34,472 nucleotides of DNA from Gammaproteobacteria bacterium RIFCSPHIGHO2_12_FULL_37_14. GTDB taxonomy: Bacteria > Pseudomonadota > Gammaproteobacteria > DSM-16500. The notes under the pieces are model-generated. The model was not told the DNA's origin, searched no databases, and worked only from the letters and a program-made list of their open reading frames with translations. The translations under genes and the position numbers were made by a program. Shown here piece by piece: positions 25,979-34,093 of this stretch (the first letter of the stretch is position 1; every line of letters starts with the position of its first letter). The stretch covers positions 1 to 34,472 of the forward strand of contig MGXV01000012.1 in the NCBI GenBank assembly GCA_001801485.1, in the 5' to 3' direction.

Positions 25979-27091
25979 TCATAACAAATCATTGAGCCAC
26001 TCAGCAATCTTTTTACTACGTTCTTCTTTAAGTTTAGTTGCTAACTGAAGATCATAAAATCCTTGGGCAATGAGTGTTTGCACATCAACTGATTTAGCGA
26101 TTTGAGCACTCGTCATCAGCCAAGTTGAATCAAATGGAATGGCATGCGTTTGTGCAATAGCTTGGCATGCTATTAAAAATTGTTTAAAGCGTGTTTCTCG
26201 ACGAAAAATATCTAAGCTACTTAATAATTTTAATAATTCATCAGCAGATAATGTTTGTGCATGCAAGGCTTTTTCATAATTTAATGCTGTTAATGATGCC
26301 AATTCTTTGTAATCATTGGGTATGCGATATGTTTTAGTGAAAGATAAAATCGATTTTTTTGCATCTGGTACAGCATGAAATAAGACAGCAAAGCGAATAA
26401 CTGGATGATGCGTCATCTGTGTCACAACGACTAATGTTTTCATTCCTATACTATCAATAGCAAGATCAGGAAACAAAATAGTAAGTGCGCCACATTCTGC
26501 CAGCACCTCAAAAAATTTTTCAGGATTTTTCTCGCCTAATGCACGTTCTAATTCTTTCCAGACCCGTTCTGCGACAAGTGCATTCACTTCTCCTGATGTC
26601 ACCATGTGTTGCATCAGGGTCATTGTTTCTGGAGCAATATGAAAGTTTAGATGAGCGTAACGCGCTAACAATCTCCCTACACGTAGAATACGAACAGGAT
26701 CTTCAGCAAAAGCTGGGGATACATGCCGAAGAATTTTTCTCTCGAGATCTTGTTTACCATGATAAGGATCAATCAGTTCGCCCTCTGCAGTTTGCGCCAT
26801 CGCATTGATGGTAAGATCACGGCGCAGTAAATCTTCAGTAAGCGTTACTTGTGGAGAAGTATCAAAAACAAAGCCTTGATAGCCCGGTTTCGTTTTTCGT
26901 TCCATGCGAGCAAGTGCATATTCTTCGCCCGTTTTAGGATGTAAAAAAACAGGGAATTCTTTGCCAACCTGTTTATAGCCGAGTTTCAGCATATCCTCTA
27001 TCGTTCCACCCACCACCACCCAATCACGCTCTTTTACCGGGAGACCAAGCATTTGATCACGAATTGCCCCACCGACTAAGTAAATTTTCAT
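25979..27091 (-). CDS. cca: CCA-adding tRNA nucleotidyltransferase, short form without intact HD domain
   Basis: The 370-residue class II enzyme adds CCA to tRNA 3' ends. The N-terminal catalytic head is clear: YLVGGAIRD (4-12), then E21-R-D23 where E. coli has D21-R-D23. LLRRDLTINAMA and EDPVRILRVGRLLARY follow. E. coli Cca is 412 residues and has a C-terminal HD phosphohydrolase. Here the equivalent place reads RFAVLFHAVPDA, without the HD pair, so the phosphatase activity is probably lost. The Asp-to-Glu change at the metal site is conservative. Its product is needed by the window's own initiator tRNA, which has no encoded CCA. A 36-base spacer separates it from divergent rsgA. Confidence 0.94.
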   Translation of the reverse strand: MKIYLVGGAIRDQMLGLPVKERDWVVVGGTIEDMLKLGYKQVGKEFPVFLHPKTGEEYALARMERKTKPGYQGFVFDTSPQVTLTEDLLRRDLTINAMAQTAEGELIDPYHGKQDLERKILRHVSPAFAEDPVRILRVGRLLARYAHLNFHIAPETMTLMQHMVTSGEVNALVAERVWKELERALGEKNPEKFFEVLAECGALTILFPDLAIDSIGMKTLVVVTQMTHHPVIRFAVLFHAVPDAKKSILSFTKTYRIPNDYKELASLTALNYEKALHAQTLSADELLKLLSSLDIFRRETRFKQFLIACQAIAQTHAIPFDSTWLMTSAQIAKSVDVQTLIAQGFYDLQLATKLKEERSKKIAEWLNDLL

Positions 27092-27127
27092 GTAAGATAG
27101 ACACCTTTGATCATTAAGAAATAAAGC

Positions 27128-28033
27128 ATGCAGAAATTAAATGAAAAAAGCCATCCTCAAGATCAGATCGGATTAGTTATTTCCTCATTTGGCAGTAGTG
27201 TGGCAGTTGAAGCAGAAAATGGCCAAGTTTTTCAGTGCCATTTACACCGTAATCAAGATTTACCAATTGTTGGTGATACTGTTTGCTGGCATCTTGAGAA
27301 TAATTCGGGGTTGATTACAGCCATTCAAGCTAGGCGATCTTTGTTGATTCGAGGAGATAGTCGAGGAAACAAAAAACCAATTGCTGCAAACATTGATGCA
27401 ATTGTCATTGTCATGGCTCCACCACCTATTTTCTCAGAGCTTCTCGTTGATCGATATACCGTTGCCGCTGAATTACTGCAGATCACGCCTATCCTCATTC
27501 TTAATAAAATAGATCTATTGGATCAGAACGAGAAACAAGTCGTTATCGAGCGTTTAGCGCCTTATCATCAAATTGGTTATGGCACAGTACTATCCAGCGC
27601 TATTACCACGCATGGATTAGATGATGTCATCCTTTATTTACAGAACAAAAAAGTAGTATTAGTTGGACCATCTGGAGTAGGAAAATCATCAATTATTTCA
27701 GCAATTTGCCAAGAAAATATCCGCGTAAATGAAGTATCAGGAAAAGGAATTGGTAAACACACAACCACAACAACCCATTTATATCATTTACCAATGGGCG
27801 GTGAAATAATTGATTCGCCTGGCGTTCGTGACTATCACTTATGGTCAGTGAGCAAGCAGGAAATACTTCAAGGATTTAAAGAATTTCACGATTATTTAGG
27901 TAGCTGTCGGTTTCGTGATTGCCAACACCTTGCAGAACCTAATTGCACAATAAAAAAAGCGGTGGCAGAAGGTAAAATAAATATAAAACGTTATGCAAGC
28001 TATCAGGCGATGATGGAGAACTTATCATCATGA
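27128..28033 (+). CDS. rsgA: Small ribosomal subunit biogenesis GTPase RsgA
   Basis: The 301-residue protein is a circularly permuted GTPase. G4 NKID (126-129) comes first, then G1 GPSGVGKS (180-187) and G3 DSPG (229-232). An N-terminal OB-fold precedes and a zinc finger follows with C260, C265, H267 and C273. RsgA acts in late 30S maturation and releases RbfA, which is encoded elsewhere in this window. The ATG at 27128 has only a weak AAGAAA upstream. The end overlaps trmB by four bases (ATGA), so the two are coupled. Confidence 0.95.
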   Translation: MQKLNEKSHPQDQIGLVISSFGSSVAVEAENGQVFQCHLHRNQDLPIVGDTVCWHLENNSGLITAIQARRSLLIRGDSRGNKKPIAANIDAIVIVMAPPPIFSELLVDRYTVAAELLQITPILILNKIDLLDQNEKQVVIERLAPYHQIGYGTVLSSAITTHGLDDVILYLQNKKVVLVGPSGVGKSSIISAICQENIRVNEVSGKGIGKHTTTTTHLYHLPMGGEIIDSPGVRDYHLWSVSKQEILQGFKEFHDYLGSCRFRDCQHLAEPNCTIKKAVAEGKINIKRYASYQAMMENLSS

Positions 28034-28728
28034 GATGTCTCACACCCTTTCGTCCACGTAGCTTTGAACGCCGTAATGGACGATTAACGACATCGCAAGC
28101 TCAGGCTTTGGTCGAACTTTGGCCGCAATTTGGCTTACGTCTCGAGAATGGCCAAATCAATTACCAGCATATTTTTGGTCGACAAGCCCCTTGTGTTCTT
28201 GAAATTGGTTTTGGTTCAGGCCAATCACTACTTACTTTGGCAGCGACTCATCAAAATAAAGATTTTATTGGTATAGAAACACATAAACCTGGTATTGGTG
28301 CCTTATTCTTAGGCATACGTTCATTAGGTCTAACAAATATTAGAGTGTATGAATGTGATGCTGTTGAGGTGTTAGCGCAATGTATTCCACATAATAGCTT
28401 GGCTGGAATACAATTATTTTTTCCCGATCCTTGGCCAAAACGACGACATCATGAGCGACGACTGATTCAATCGAGCTTTATCAGTCAAATAGTCGACCTA
28501 CTGAAACCTCATGGGATCTTGCATTTAGCGACGGATTGGCATGACTATGCGTTGCACATGTTGCGTGTTTTGACACAAGAAAAAAGATTGCTTAATCTGG
28601 TTGGCGAGGGACAATTTGCTGGGCGTTCACCTCATCGGCCACTCATTACCAAGTTTGAAGCTCGAGCACTACGTGAAGGACGGCAGATAGCTGAATTGCA
28701 ATTTGCCAAAATAGAACCACCTCGTTAA
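28030..28728 (+). CDS. trmB: tRNA (guanine-46-N7)-methyltransferase
   Basis: The 232-residue SAM enzyme makes m7G46 in the variable loop of tRNA. It has the SAM-binding segment VLEIGFGSGQSLLTLA and the family-diagnostic FPDPWPKRRHHERRLI, followed by LHLATDWHDYALHML. Length is normal. Translation is coupled to rsgA through an ATGA overlap. It was probably gained as part of an ordinary housekeeping pair, with nothing unusual in the sequence. Confidence 0.95.
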   Translation: MRCLTPFRPRSFERRNGRLTTSQAQALVELWPQFGLRLENGQINYQHIFGRQAPCVLEIGFGSGQSLLTLAATHQNKDFIGIETHKPGIGALFLGIRSLGLTNIRVYECDAVEVLAQCIPHNSLAGIQLFFPDPWPKRRHHERRLIQSSFISQIVDLLKPHGILHLATDWHDYALHMLRVLTQEKRLLNLVGEGQFAGRSPHRPLITKFEARALREGRQIAELQFAKIEPPR

Positions 28729-28746
28729 ACTAAGCTCAGCATTATC

Positions 28747-28771
28747 TAAGCGTAGAATATTCTTACGCTTA
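28747..28771 (+). terminator. Inverted repeat after trmB, possible terminator
   Basis: TAAGCGTA (28747-28754) and TACGCTTA (28764-28771) form a perfect 8-bp stem with a 9-base loop. No T-tract follows on the plus strand, so termination would be weak. It could instead be an operator for the lipoprotein gene that starts 42 bases later. Confidence 0.4.
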
Positions 28772-28813
28772 AAACTATTTCCCGCTCTCTCAGTTAATTT
28801 AAAGGTAGTTTTT

Positions 28814-29227
28814 ATGTTACGTATAAAAATGTTAATGTTCTCGCTTATTTTATTGATGCTTGCAGGATGCGGACCGATGTATAAAACCGAATTTTCTTAC
28901 GTAGCGCCAAAAGCCAACATGGGTAAAGTATGCGCAACCCAATGCATTCAGAATCAAAGTATGTGTGAGCAAATGTGTCAAATGAAGAATCAAACTTGTC
29001 GTTTACAAGCGCATCAAGAAGCAATTTACCAATATGATAATTATCGACGTGAACAAGAAAGGTTAGGCAAAGGAATTAAACGAACAGTGAGCGATTTTGA
29101 ATATACTGGAAATTGTAATGAAGAATGTCATTGCGTAGCAGTATTTAATGGTTGCTATTCAGCTTGTGGTGGACAAGTAATAGAACGTCAAGTCTGCGTA
29201 GCTTTTTGTGATATAGGGAAGAAATAA
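28814..29227 (+). CDS. Cysteine-rich lipoprotein of unknown function
   Basis: The 137-residue protein has a lipoprotein signal with lipobox LAGC, the lipidated Cys being residue 19. Twelve further Cys follow at 40, 44, 51, 55, 62, 101, 105, 107, 114, 118, 128 and 132. Several form Cx3C pairs, so the mature protein is probably held together by disulfides or binds metal. A charged helical stretch (about 65-92) separates two Cys clusters. I cannot name a family. The stop overlaps the ATG of the outer-membrane barrel gene (TAATG), suggesting the two products are made together and may form an envelope complex. The periplasmic location would make it a client of the DsbA/Com1-like protein. Confidence 0.82.
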   Translation: MLRIKMLMFSLILLMLAGCGPMYKTEFSYVAPKANMGKVCATQCIQNQSMCEQMCQMKNQTCRLQAHQEAIYQYDNYRREQERLGKGIKRTVSDFEYTGNCNEECHCVAVFNGCYSACGGQVIERQVCVAFCDIGKK

Positions 29228-29874
29228 TGACAAAAATAAGAATACTGTCTCCTCTTCTTGTGGTTGCAAGTTTGGGATTTTCATTGCCGACTTATGCAGT
29301 TGCTCCTGGTTTCTATGTGGGATTAGCAGCCGGGCCAGCAACGAATAGTGGTGGTACTGAACAATTACAACTTTCTAATCAAACAGCCACTACGCCAGGA
29401 AATCCAAGATCAAATCAATTTGGCGGCCGTGCTTTTGCAGGATATGACATCGGTCAGTATGCAGGTATAGAAGCAGGGATAGATTATATTTCGCCTATCC
29501 GTTATAAGACAGCATCGGGAACCGTTACTTGCTCAAGTGCCACCTTACGAGTAAGAGATTTTGATGTACTGGGTAAAGCTCAGGTGCCGATCAAAATGAT
29601 TGATGTGTACGGTAAGGCAGGATTAGCCGTTATTTATTTCACGAAGTCCGGCGATATCGATACTAGCTTAGGCAATTGTTATACTACCAATACACTTTTA
29701 TATAAACCCATGGTGAGCATCGGTGCGAGTTATGATTTATCCCAAAACTGGGTAGCCGATGCTTCTTGGTCTCGAATTATGGTGAGCAATATCGTTAGCT
29801 CTGTTGATTTTTATTCACTGGGCATTTCATATCATTTTGTGGATAAATATTGCGGCCAGTTTTTATGTGATTAG
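29227..29874 (+). CDS. Outer-membrane beta-barrel protein (OmpA/OmpW-like porin fold)
   Basis: The 215-residue protein has a signal peptide (1-24, ending PTYA). Alternating strands and turns follow, typical of an eight-stranded barrel: FYVGLAAGPA at the first strand, RAFAGYDIGQYAGIEAGIDYI, VYGKAGLAVIYF and SLGISYHF near the end. The C-terminus extends past the last strand with a short YCGQFLCD tail instead of ending in Phe, and there are four Cys in the mature part. It is translationally coupled to the Cys-rich lipoprotein upstream. The family is broad; function may be adhesion, structure or small-molecule passage. Confidence 0.82.
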   Translation: MTKIRILSPLLVVASLGFSLPTYAVAPGFYVGLAAGPATNSGGTEQLQLSNQTATTPGNPRSNQFGGRAFAGYDIGQYAGIEAGIDYISPIRYKTASGTVTCSSATLRVRDFDVLGKAQVPIKMIDVYGKAGLAVIYFTKSGDIDTSLGNCYTTNTLLYKPMVSIGASYDLSQNWVADASWSRIMVSNIVSSVDFYSLGISYHFVDKYCGQFLCD

Positions 29875-29982
29875 TGGTGCAATTTAAAACGCTAAATAAT
29901 TTTTATTCATATGGTATCCTAAAATTATTTTTTAAGTAAAATCAGAAAAGATTTTTAGTGAGAATAAACCATGCATGGGCAA

Positions 29983-31146
29983 TCAAGGTTTTTTTGGTAA
30001 AAACAGTTCTATTAAATCATTTAAAAATCTTTTCCCCAAAATGGTTGGGCAAATATGAGATGGTGTATCTAATAATAATCCGCGTTGTTTTGCTTGATTC
30101 AGCAGAGGCTGAATTTCTTGATTAGCTATACCGGTGCGTGCTGTAAATAATGTGAGTGGTATACCGTTGCTTAAACGCAAGGCATTTAACATAAACTCAA
30201 ATATCAAATCATCTTTTTCAATCATTTTTTTATTTTGTAAGGAATGTTTTCTTGCATCCAAATAATCACGTGGATGTTTCACTTGAGAAAATCGCATGAC
30301 TGTACCTGTTTTACTATCAGTGATTTTGCTGTGTGCTCCCGCACCTATCCCTAAATAATCACCAAATTCCCAATAGTTTAAATTATGCATGCATTGTTTT
30401 TTTGGTAAAGCATAAGCGGAGACTTCATACTGTTGTAATCCATGTTGCTCAATTACTGCTTGTCCTGCTAATTGCATTTCCCAAAGCAAATCATCAGATG
30501 GTAGAGTAGGTCGTTGATGATAAAATAAAGTATTGGGTTCGATCGTCAATTGATACCAGGATAAATGAGTCGGCTGGAATGTTAGCGCCGTGTTGAGATC
30601 GTGTAATGCATCCTCAACAGATTGCTGCGGTAATCCATACATCAGATCAAGATTAAAATTGTCAAAACCAGCTGTTTTAGCAATCGCAATTGCTTGCATG
30701 GCTTGCTTGCTATTATGAATGCGACCTAATGCTTGTAATTTTTCATCTTGTAAACTTTGAATACCGAGTGACAATCGATTAATACCAGCATGTCGATAAT
30801 TGTGAAAATGCACTTGATCAATGGTACCTGGGTTAGCTTCAAGAGTAATTTCTATGGAGGATGATAACGTCAATTGTTGCTGGATGTTATCAAGAATTTG
30901 CGCAATCGCATGGGCGGAAAATAAACTGGGGGTACCACCACCAAAAAAAATGCTTACAATTGGCCGATTTCTTACTAATTCTAAATGAGATTCTAATTCG
31001 TGCGATAAGCTTTTTATATATAATGTTTCGGGTAAGTTATCTTTTGCTTCATGAGAATTGAAATCACAATACGGGCATTTTTGTTTGCACCAAGGGATAT
31101 GGATATATAAGCCGAGCGGCGGGTAAAGAGTCAACATGATTGGCAT
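29983..31146 (-). CDS. hemW: Radical SAM heme chaperone HemW
   Basis: The 387-residue member of the HemN-like family has HIPWCKQKCPYCDFNSH near the N-terminus, which supplies the CxxxCxxC cluster ligands C20, C24 and C27. The motif FFGGGTPSLF follows. HemW proteins insert heme into respiratory enzymes rather than oxidising coproporphyrinogen; the HemN-specific N-terminal extension is absent, which supports HemW. A second ATG four codons in is a possible start. The gene is divergent from mdh across 56 bases and convergent with the barrel gene across about 108 bases. Confidence 0.93.
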   Translation of the reverse strand: MPIMLTLYPPLGLYIHIPWCKQKCPYCDFNSHEAKDNLPETLYIKSLSHELESHLELVRNRPIVSIFFGGGTPSLFSAHAIAQILDNIQQQLTLSSSIEITLEANPGTIDQVHFHNYRHAGINRLSLGIQSLQDEKLQALGRIHNSKQAMQAIAIAKTAGFDNFNLDLMYGLPQQSVEDALHDLNTALTFQPTHLSWYQLTIEPNTLFYHQRPTLPSDDLLWEMQLAGQAVIEQHGLQQYEVSAYALPKKQCMHNLNYWEFGDYLGIGAGAHSKITDSKTGTVMRFSQVKHPRDYLDARKHSLQNKKMIEKDDLIFEFMLNALRLSNGIPLTLFTARTGIANQEIQPLLNQAKQRGLLLDTPSHICPTILGKRFLNDLIELFLPKKP

Positions 31147-31202
31147 ACACTACTTTAATCGTTAGAATATCGCGTGAATTATACCATCAATAGGAGTTCA
31201 AA

Positions 31203-32195
31203 ATGAAAAAACGAGTTCGAGTTGCGATTACTGGTGCAGCAGGTCAAATTGGTTATGCTCTAATTTTTCGCATTGCCTCCGGCCAAATGCTGGGACCCGA
31301 TATCGAGGTTGAATTAAATTTGCTCGAATTGGAACCCGCTTTGCCTTCACTGAAAGGAGTGGCAATGGAATTAACTGATTGTGCTTTTCCATTATTAAAA
31401 AATGTTACGACGACATCAGATGTGAATGTGGCGATGAAAGATGTGAATTGGGCAATATTGGTAGGTGCGGTGCCTCGAAAAGAAGGAATGGAGCGATCAG
31501 ATTTACTGAAAATCAATGGCAAGATTTTTACTGCTCAAGGCCGTGCGATTAATGAACATGCTGCACAAGATGTACGGGTATTAGTAGTAGGTAATCCATG
31601 TAATACGAATTGCTTAATTGCGATGCACAATGCTCCTGACGTTCCACGTCAGCGTTTTTATGCAATGACAATGTTAGATGAATTACGGGCTCGTAGCCAA
31701 TTAGCAATCAAAGCCCAAGTTGATGTGACGGCTATTACTCAAATGACTATTTGGGGTAATCACTCATCAACACAGTATCCTGATTTTTATCATGCTAAAA
31801 TTAATGGCAAACCAGCACCAGAAATAATTACCGATATGAATTGGTTACAAAATGATTTTATTTCTATTGTGCAAAAACGTGGTGCAGAAGTGATAAAAGT
31901 ACGCGGAGCTTCTTCGGCTGCATCCGCTGCAAATGCAGCATTAATGTCAGTTCATCATTTAACGCACGATACCATTCAAGGCGAAACATTTTCTGTCGCG
32001 CATTGTTCACAAGGAGAATATGGTGTGGATGAGGGACTTATTTTTTCAATGCCATGTCGAACAGAGGGCGGAAAATTAAAAGTGGTGACAGGTCTAACAC
32101 ATAATGCATTTGGTCAGCAAAAAATGGCACTTACCTTAGATGAATTACGTAAAGAACGTGATGCAGTGCAAGAGTTGGGATTACTAAATCAATAG
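31203..32195 (+). CDS. mdh: Malate dehydrogenase, cytosolic-type (MDH group 2)
   Basis: The 330-residue NAD-dependent enzyme interconverts malate and oxaloacetate. The N-terminal dinucleotide site is TGAAGQIGY (10-18). Glu42 at the end of the second strand is consistent with NAD preference. Substrate-binding arginines are in [11 protein letters not shown] (R92, R98), with D159 and R162 in the MLDELRAR segment. Catalytic His187 sits in [12 protein letters not shown]. This dimeric type is the one found in Legionella and many others, not the E. coli type. TAGGAG at 31191-31196 precedes the ATG. Its last 12 bases overlap the convergent zip gene. Confidence 0.95.
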   Translation: MKKRVRVAITGAAGQIGYALIFRIASGQMLGPDIEVELNLLELEPALPSLKGVAMELTDCAFPLLKNVTTTSDVNVAMKDVNWAILVGAVPRKEGMERSDLLKINGKIFTAQGRAINEHAAQDVRVLVVGNPCNTNCLIAMHNAPDVPRQRFYAMTMLDELRARSQLAIKAQVDVTAITQMTIWGNHSSTQYPDFYHAKINGKPAPEIITDMNWLQNDFISIVQKRGAEVIKVRGASSAASAANAALMSVHHLTHDTIQGETFSVAHCSQGEYGVDEGLIFSMPCRTEGGKLKVVTGLTHNAFGQQKMALTLDELRKERDAVQELGLLNQ

Positions 32196-32954
32196 TGCGA
32201 TTGCTGCCATTGCTATTAATCCTAGCATCATGCATGCAAACTCAAGCAAGCTTTGAGCTTCTTCAAGGCGTTGATGAAAGCGAAGATGATGTAAGGTGGC
32301 AATATATAAAAAAGTTCCAGCTGCAAAGGCATCGAATAGTGCTTCTGCGAATTGGCCGTCAAATGACTGCGTATATAAGCTGATGATAGTGCCTAATCCA
32401 ATTCCAATTGGTGTCATCAAAGAAAAAATAGCGATGATGATAACGATACTCATCAGCGGAAAATGGTAGCGCATGAGCAGCATGCATAATACAAAACTAT
32501 CGGAGCTTTTATGAGCAATAATCGCGATAAAAACAATGAGTGCTTCTGTTCCCGTGCTACTGACGCCTAGTGCAGCACCTTCAGTTAATGAATGAATGAT
32601 AAGAATCAGTGCCAAGGTATAAGGAATAACATTTTGTGAGCTAAAAAGTGAACGATCGAGCGATAATCTTTCTAAAAATAATAAAAGAGAAAATCCAATC
32701 ATACACACTATTTCAGCAATAGGATAACTGGTGTGCGGGAATAGCTGATGAAAAGTTGTAATCGAACTAGGCAGCATGTGAAAGAAAGCAATACCTAAAA
32801 ATATTCCGCTGGCTAAAGCTTCCCCTAACTCAAAAGATTCAGTATGATCAATTTCTCGATTGGTTTTTAATTTATTGAGGGGATAAATAGCTGTAGCAAT
32901 GCTAACTAAAAAAATTAGCAAGGCAGCAATAGTTTTGTAGCCAAGAAACATCAC
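32184..32954 (-). CDS. ZIP-family metal transporter
   Basis: The 256-residue inner-membrane protein has about eight membrane segments. Metal-binding residues are visible in TM4 as H121-S-L-T-E125-G and in TM5 as H148-K-S-S-D152, with a further HMLPSS at 59-64. ZIP proteins import divalent metals such as zinc, iron or manganese; the substrate is not predictable here. The usual Glu of the TM5 motif is Asp152. Its 3' end overlaps the convergent mdh by 12 bases, so the two transcripts can pair. Confidence 0.87.
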   Translation of the reverse strand: MMFLGYKTIAALLIFLVSIATAIYPLNKLKTNREIDHTESFELGEALASGIFLGIAFFHMLPSSITTFHQLFPHTSYPIAEIVCMIGFSLLLFLERLSLDRSLFSSQNVIPYTLALILIIHSLTEGAALGVSSTGTEALIVFIAIIAHKSSDSFVLCMLLMRYHFPLMSIVIIIAIFSLMTPIGIGLGTIISLYTQSFDGQFAEALFDAFAAGTFLYIATLHHLRFHQRLEEAQSLLEFACMMLGLIAMAAIALLI

Positions 32955-33167
32955 GCAGAAATACCTTTAAGTTATTGCAACAATAGCATTATTGACCAAA
33001 AAAAAGGAATTGGCTATAGAACAACATAAAATGCTTTTGGAATCGATGAGCGCAAGAATTTTCAGTTAGCATGAAAATCTCAGGCAACAACTTATTATCA
33101 AGAAACGCTAAATATTATAAAAAAATATTCGTAAAATTTTCTGCCTCTTGTACATCACATCAAGATC

Positions 33168-33842
33168 ATGGATACTTTCCAGTCTATGGACCTAAGTATT
33201 CCTCAAAAAATTGCAGTATGGGCGATTCCTGTACTCTTTGCTATTAGCTTGCATGAAGTTGCGCATGGCTGGGTTGCATCTTGGTTCGGCGATCAAACTG
33301 CTAAGCTTTCAGGTCGATTAAGCCTTAATCCTATCAAACACATTGATCCAATTGGTACGGTATTGCTTCCTTTGCTAATGCTAATGGTGAGTAATTTTAT
33401 CTTCGGATGGGCTAAACCCGTTCCAGTTGATCCGCGTAATCTTCATCATCCTCGACGTGATATGGCTTTTGTCGCGTTGGCAGGTCCATTTTCTAATATT
33501 ATCATGGCGTTTTTTTGGGGCCTGGTGGCAAAAATGGGCATGTTAGCTGAAGCAAGTGGCTATAGTGAAATTGGCATTCCGCTGACTTATATGGGCGGAG
33601 CTGGGATTATGATTAATGTTGTATTAGGGGTGCTTAATTTGATACCTATACCGCCATTAGATGGGGGTAAAGTGTTGATGAGTATTTTACCTCCACGTGC
33701 AGCTTACCGATTAGGTTTTCTTGAACCCTATGGTTTTTTGATTCTGGTTTTATTGCTTTTTACAGGCATTCTTTCTCAAGTCATTGCGCCTTTTGTTTAT
33801 TTTACAATTAATCTTATTGGCAGTGTCTTTGGGTTAGCATAA
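33168..33842 (+). CDS. Site-2 protease family (M50) membrane metalloprotease
   Basis: The 224-residue integral membrane protein has the zinc motif HEVAH (H29-H33) in the first membrane helix and the third ligand Asp165 in PPLDGGKVL. Four to six membrane segments are visible. This small group lacks the PDZ domain of RseP and is typical of the M50B subfamily with unknown substrate. The ATG at 33168 has a weak ribosome binding site; the internal ATG at 33186 is equally weak. It is transcribed alone from a 213-base spacer. Confidence 0.88.
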   Translation: MDTFQSMDLSIPQKIAVWAIPVLFAISLHEVAHGWVASWFGDQTAKLSGRLSLNPIKHIDPIGTVLLPLLMLMVSNFIFGWAKPVPVDPRNLHHPRRDMAFVALAGPFSNIIMAFFWGLVAKMGMLAEASGYSEIGIPLTYMGGAGIMINVVLGVLNLIPIPPLDGGKVLMSILPPRAAYRLGFLEPYGFLILVLLLFTGILSQVIAPFVYFTINLIGSVFGLA

Positions 33843-33849
33843 AGCCGAC

Positions 33850-33899
33850 TATTCTGACATGCATTTCGTTTTGGTTAGTACAGAATGGATGTCAGAATA
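33850..33899. repeat. 11-bp perfect inverted repeat with 28-base spacer after the M50 gene
   Basis: TATTCTGACAT (33850-33860) and ATGTCAGAATA (33889-33899) are perfect reverse complements. The spacer is 28 bases and includes CAGAATG, which resembles part of an arm. No T-run follows on the plus strand. It may be a protein-binding site or an RNA hairpin that protects the M50 message. Confidence 0.55.
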
Positions 33900-33986
33900 A
33901 TCAGATGAAACGCCGGCAAATAGTTTACATTAAAAAAATCCATGAATAGGTTCAAAAAATAACAATAATTATTTAGTTTATAACTT

Positions 33987-34018
33987 AAACTCGAAAGCTT
34001 GCTTGCGGCCGAGTTTTT
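33987..34018 (+). terminator. Putative intrinsic terminator before the LRR gene
   Basis: AAACTCG (33987-33993) pairs with CGAGTTT (34010-34016) around a 16-base loop, and a five-base T-run ends at 34018. It lies about 145 bases after the M50 stop and separates that transcript from the LRR gene. The loop is large, so strength is uncertain. Confidence 0.55.
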
Positions 34019-34093
34019 ATCAATGAGCTCGTAAAATAGATATTCCGAGTATATCATCCGAAGCAACATGCTGACTGACTTATAAGGAAAAAA

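Noticed and set aside
33875..34069. 64-residue minus-strand open frame between the M50 and LRR genes
   Set aside because: No ribosome binding site, it overlaps the inverted repeat and the putative terminator, and the protein is low-complexity with no motif.
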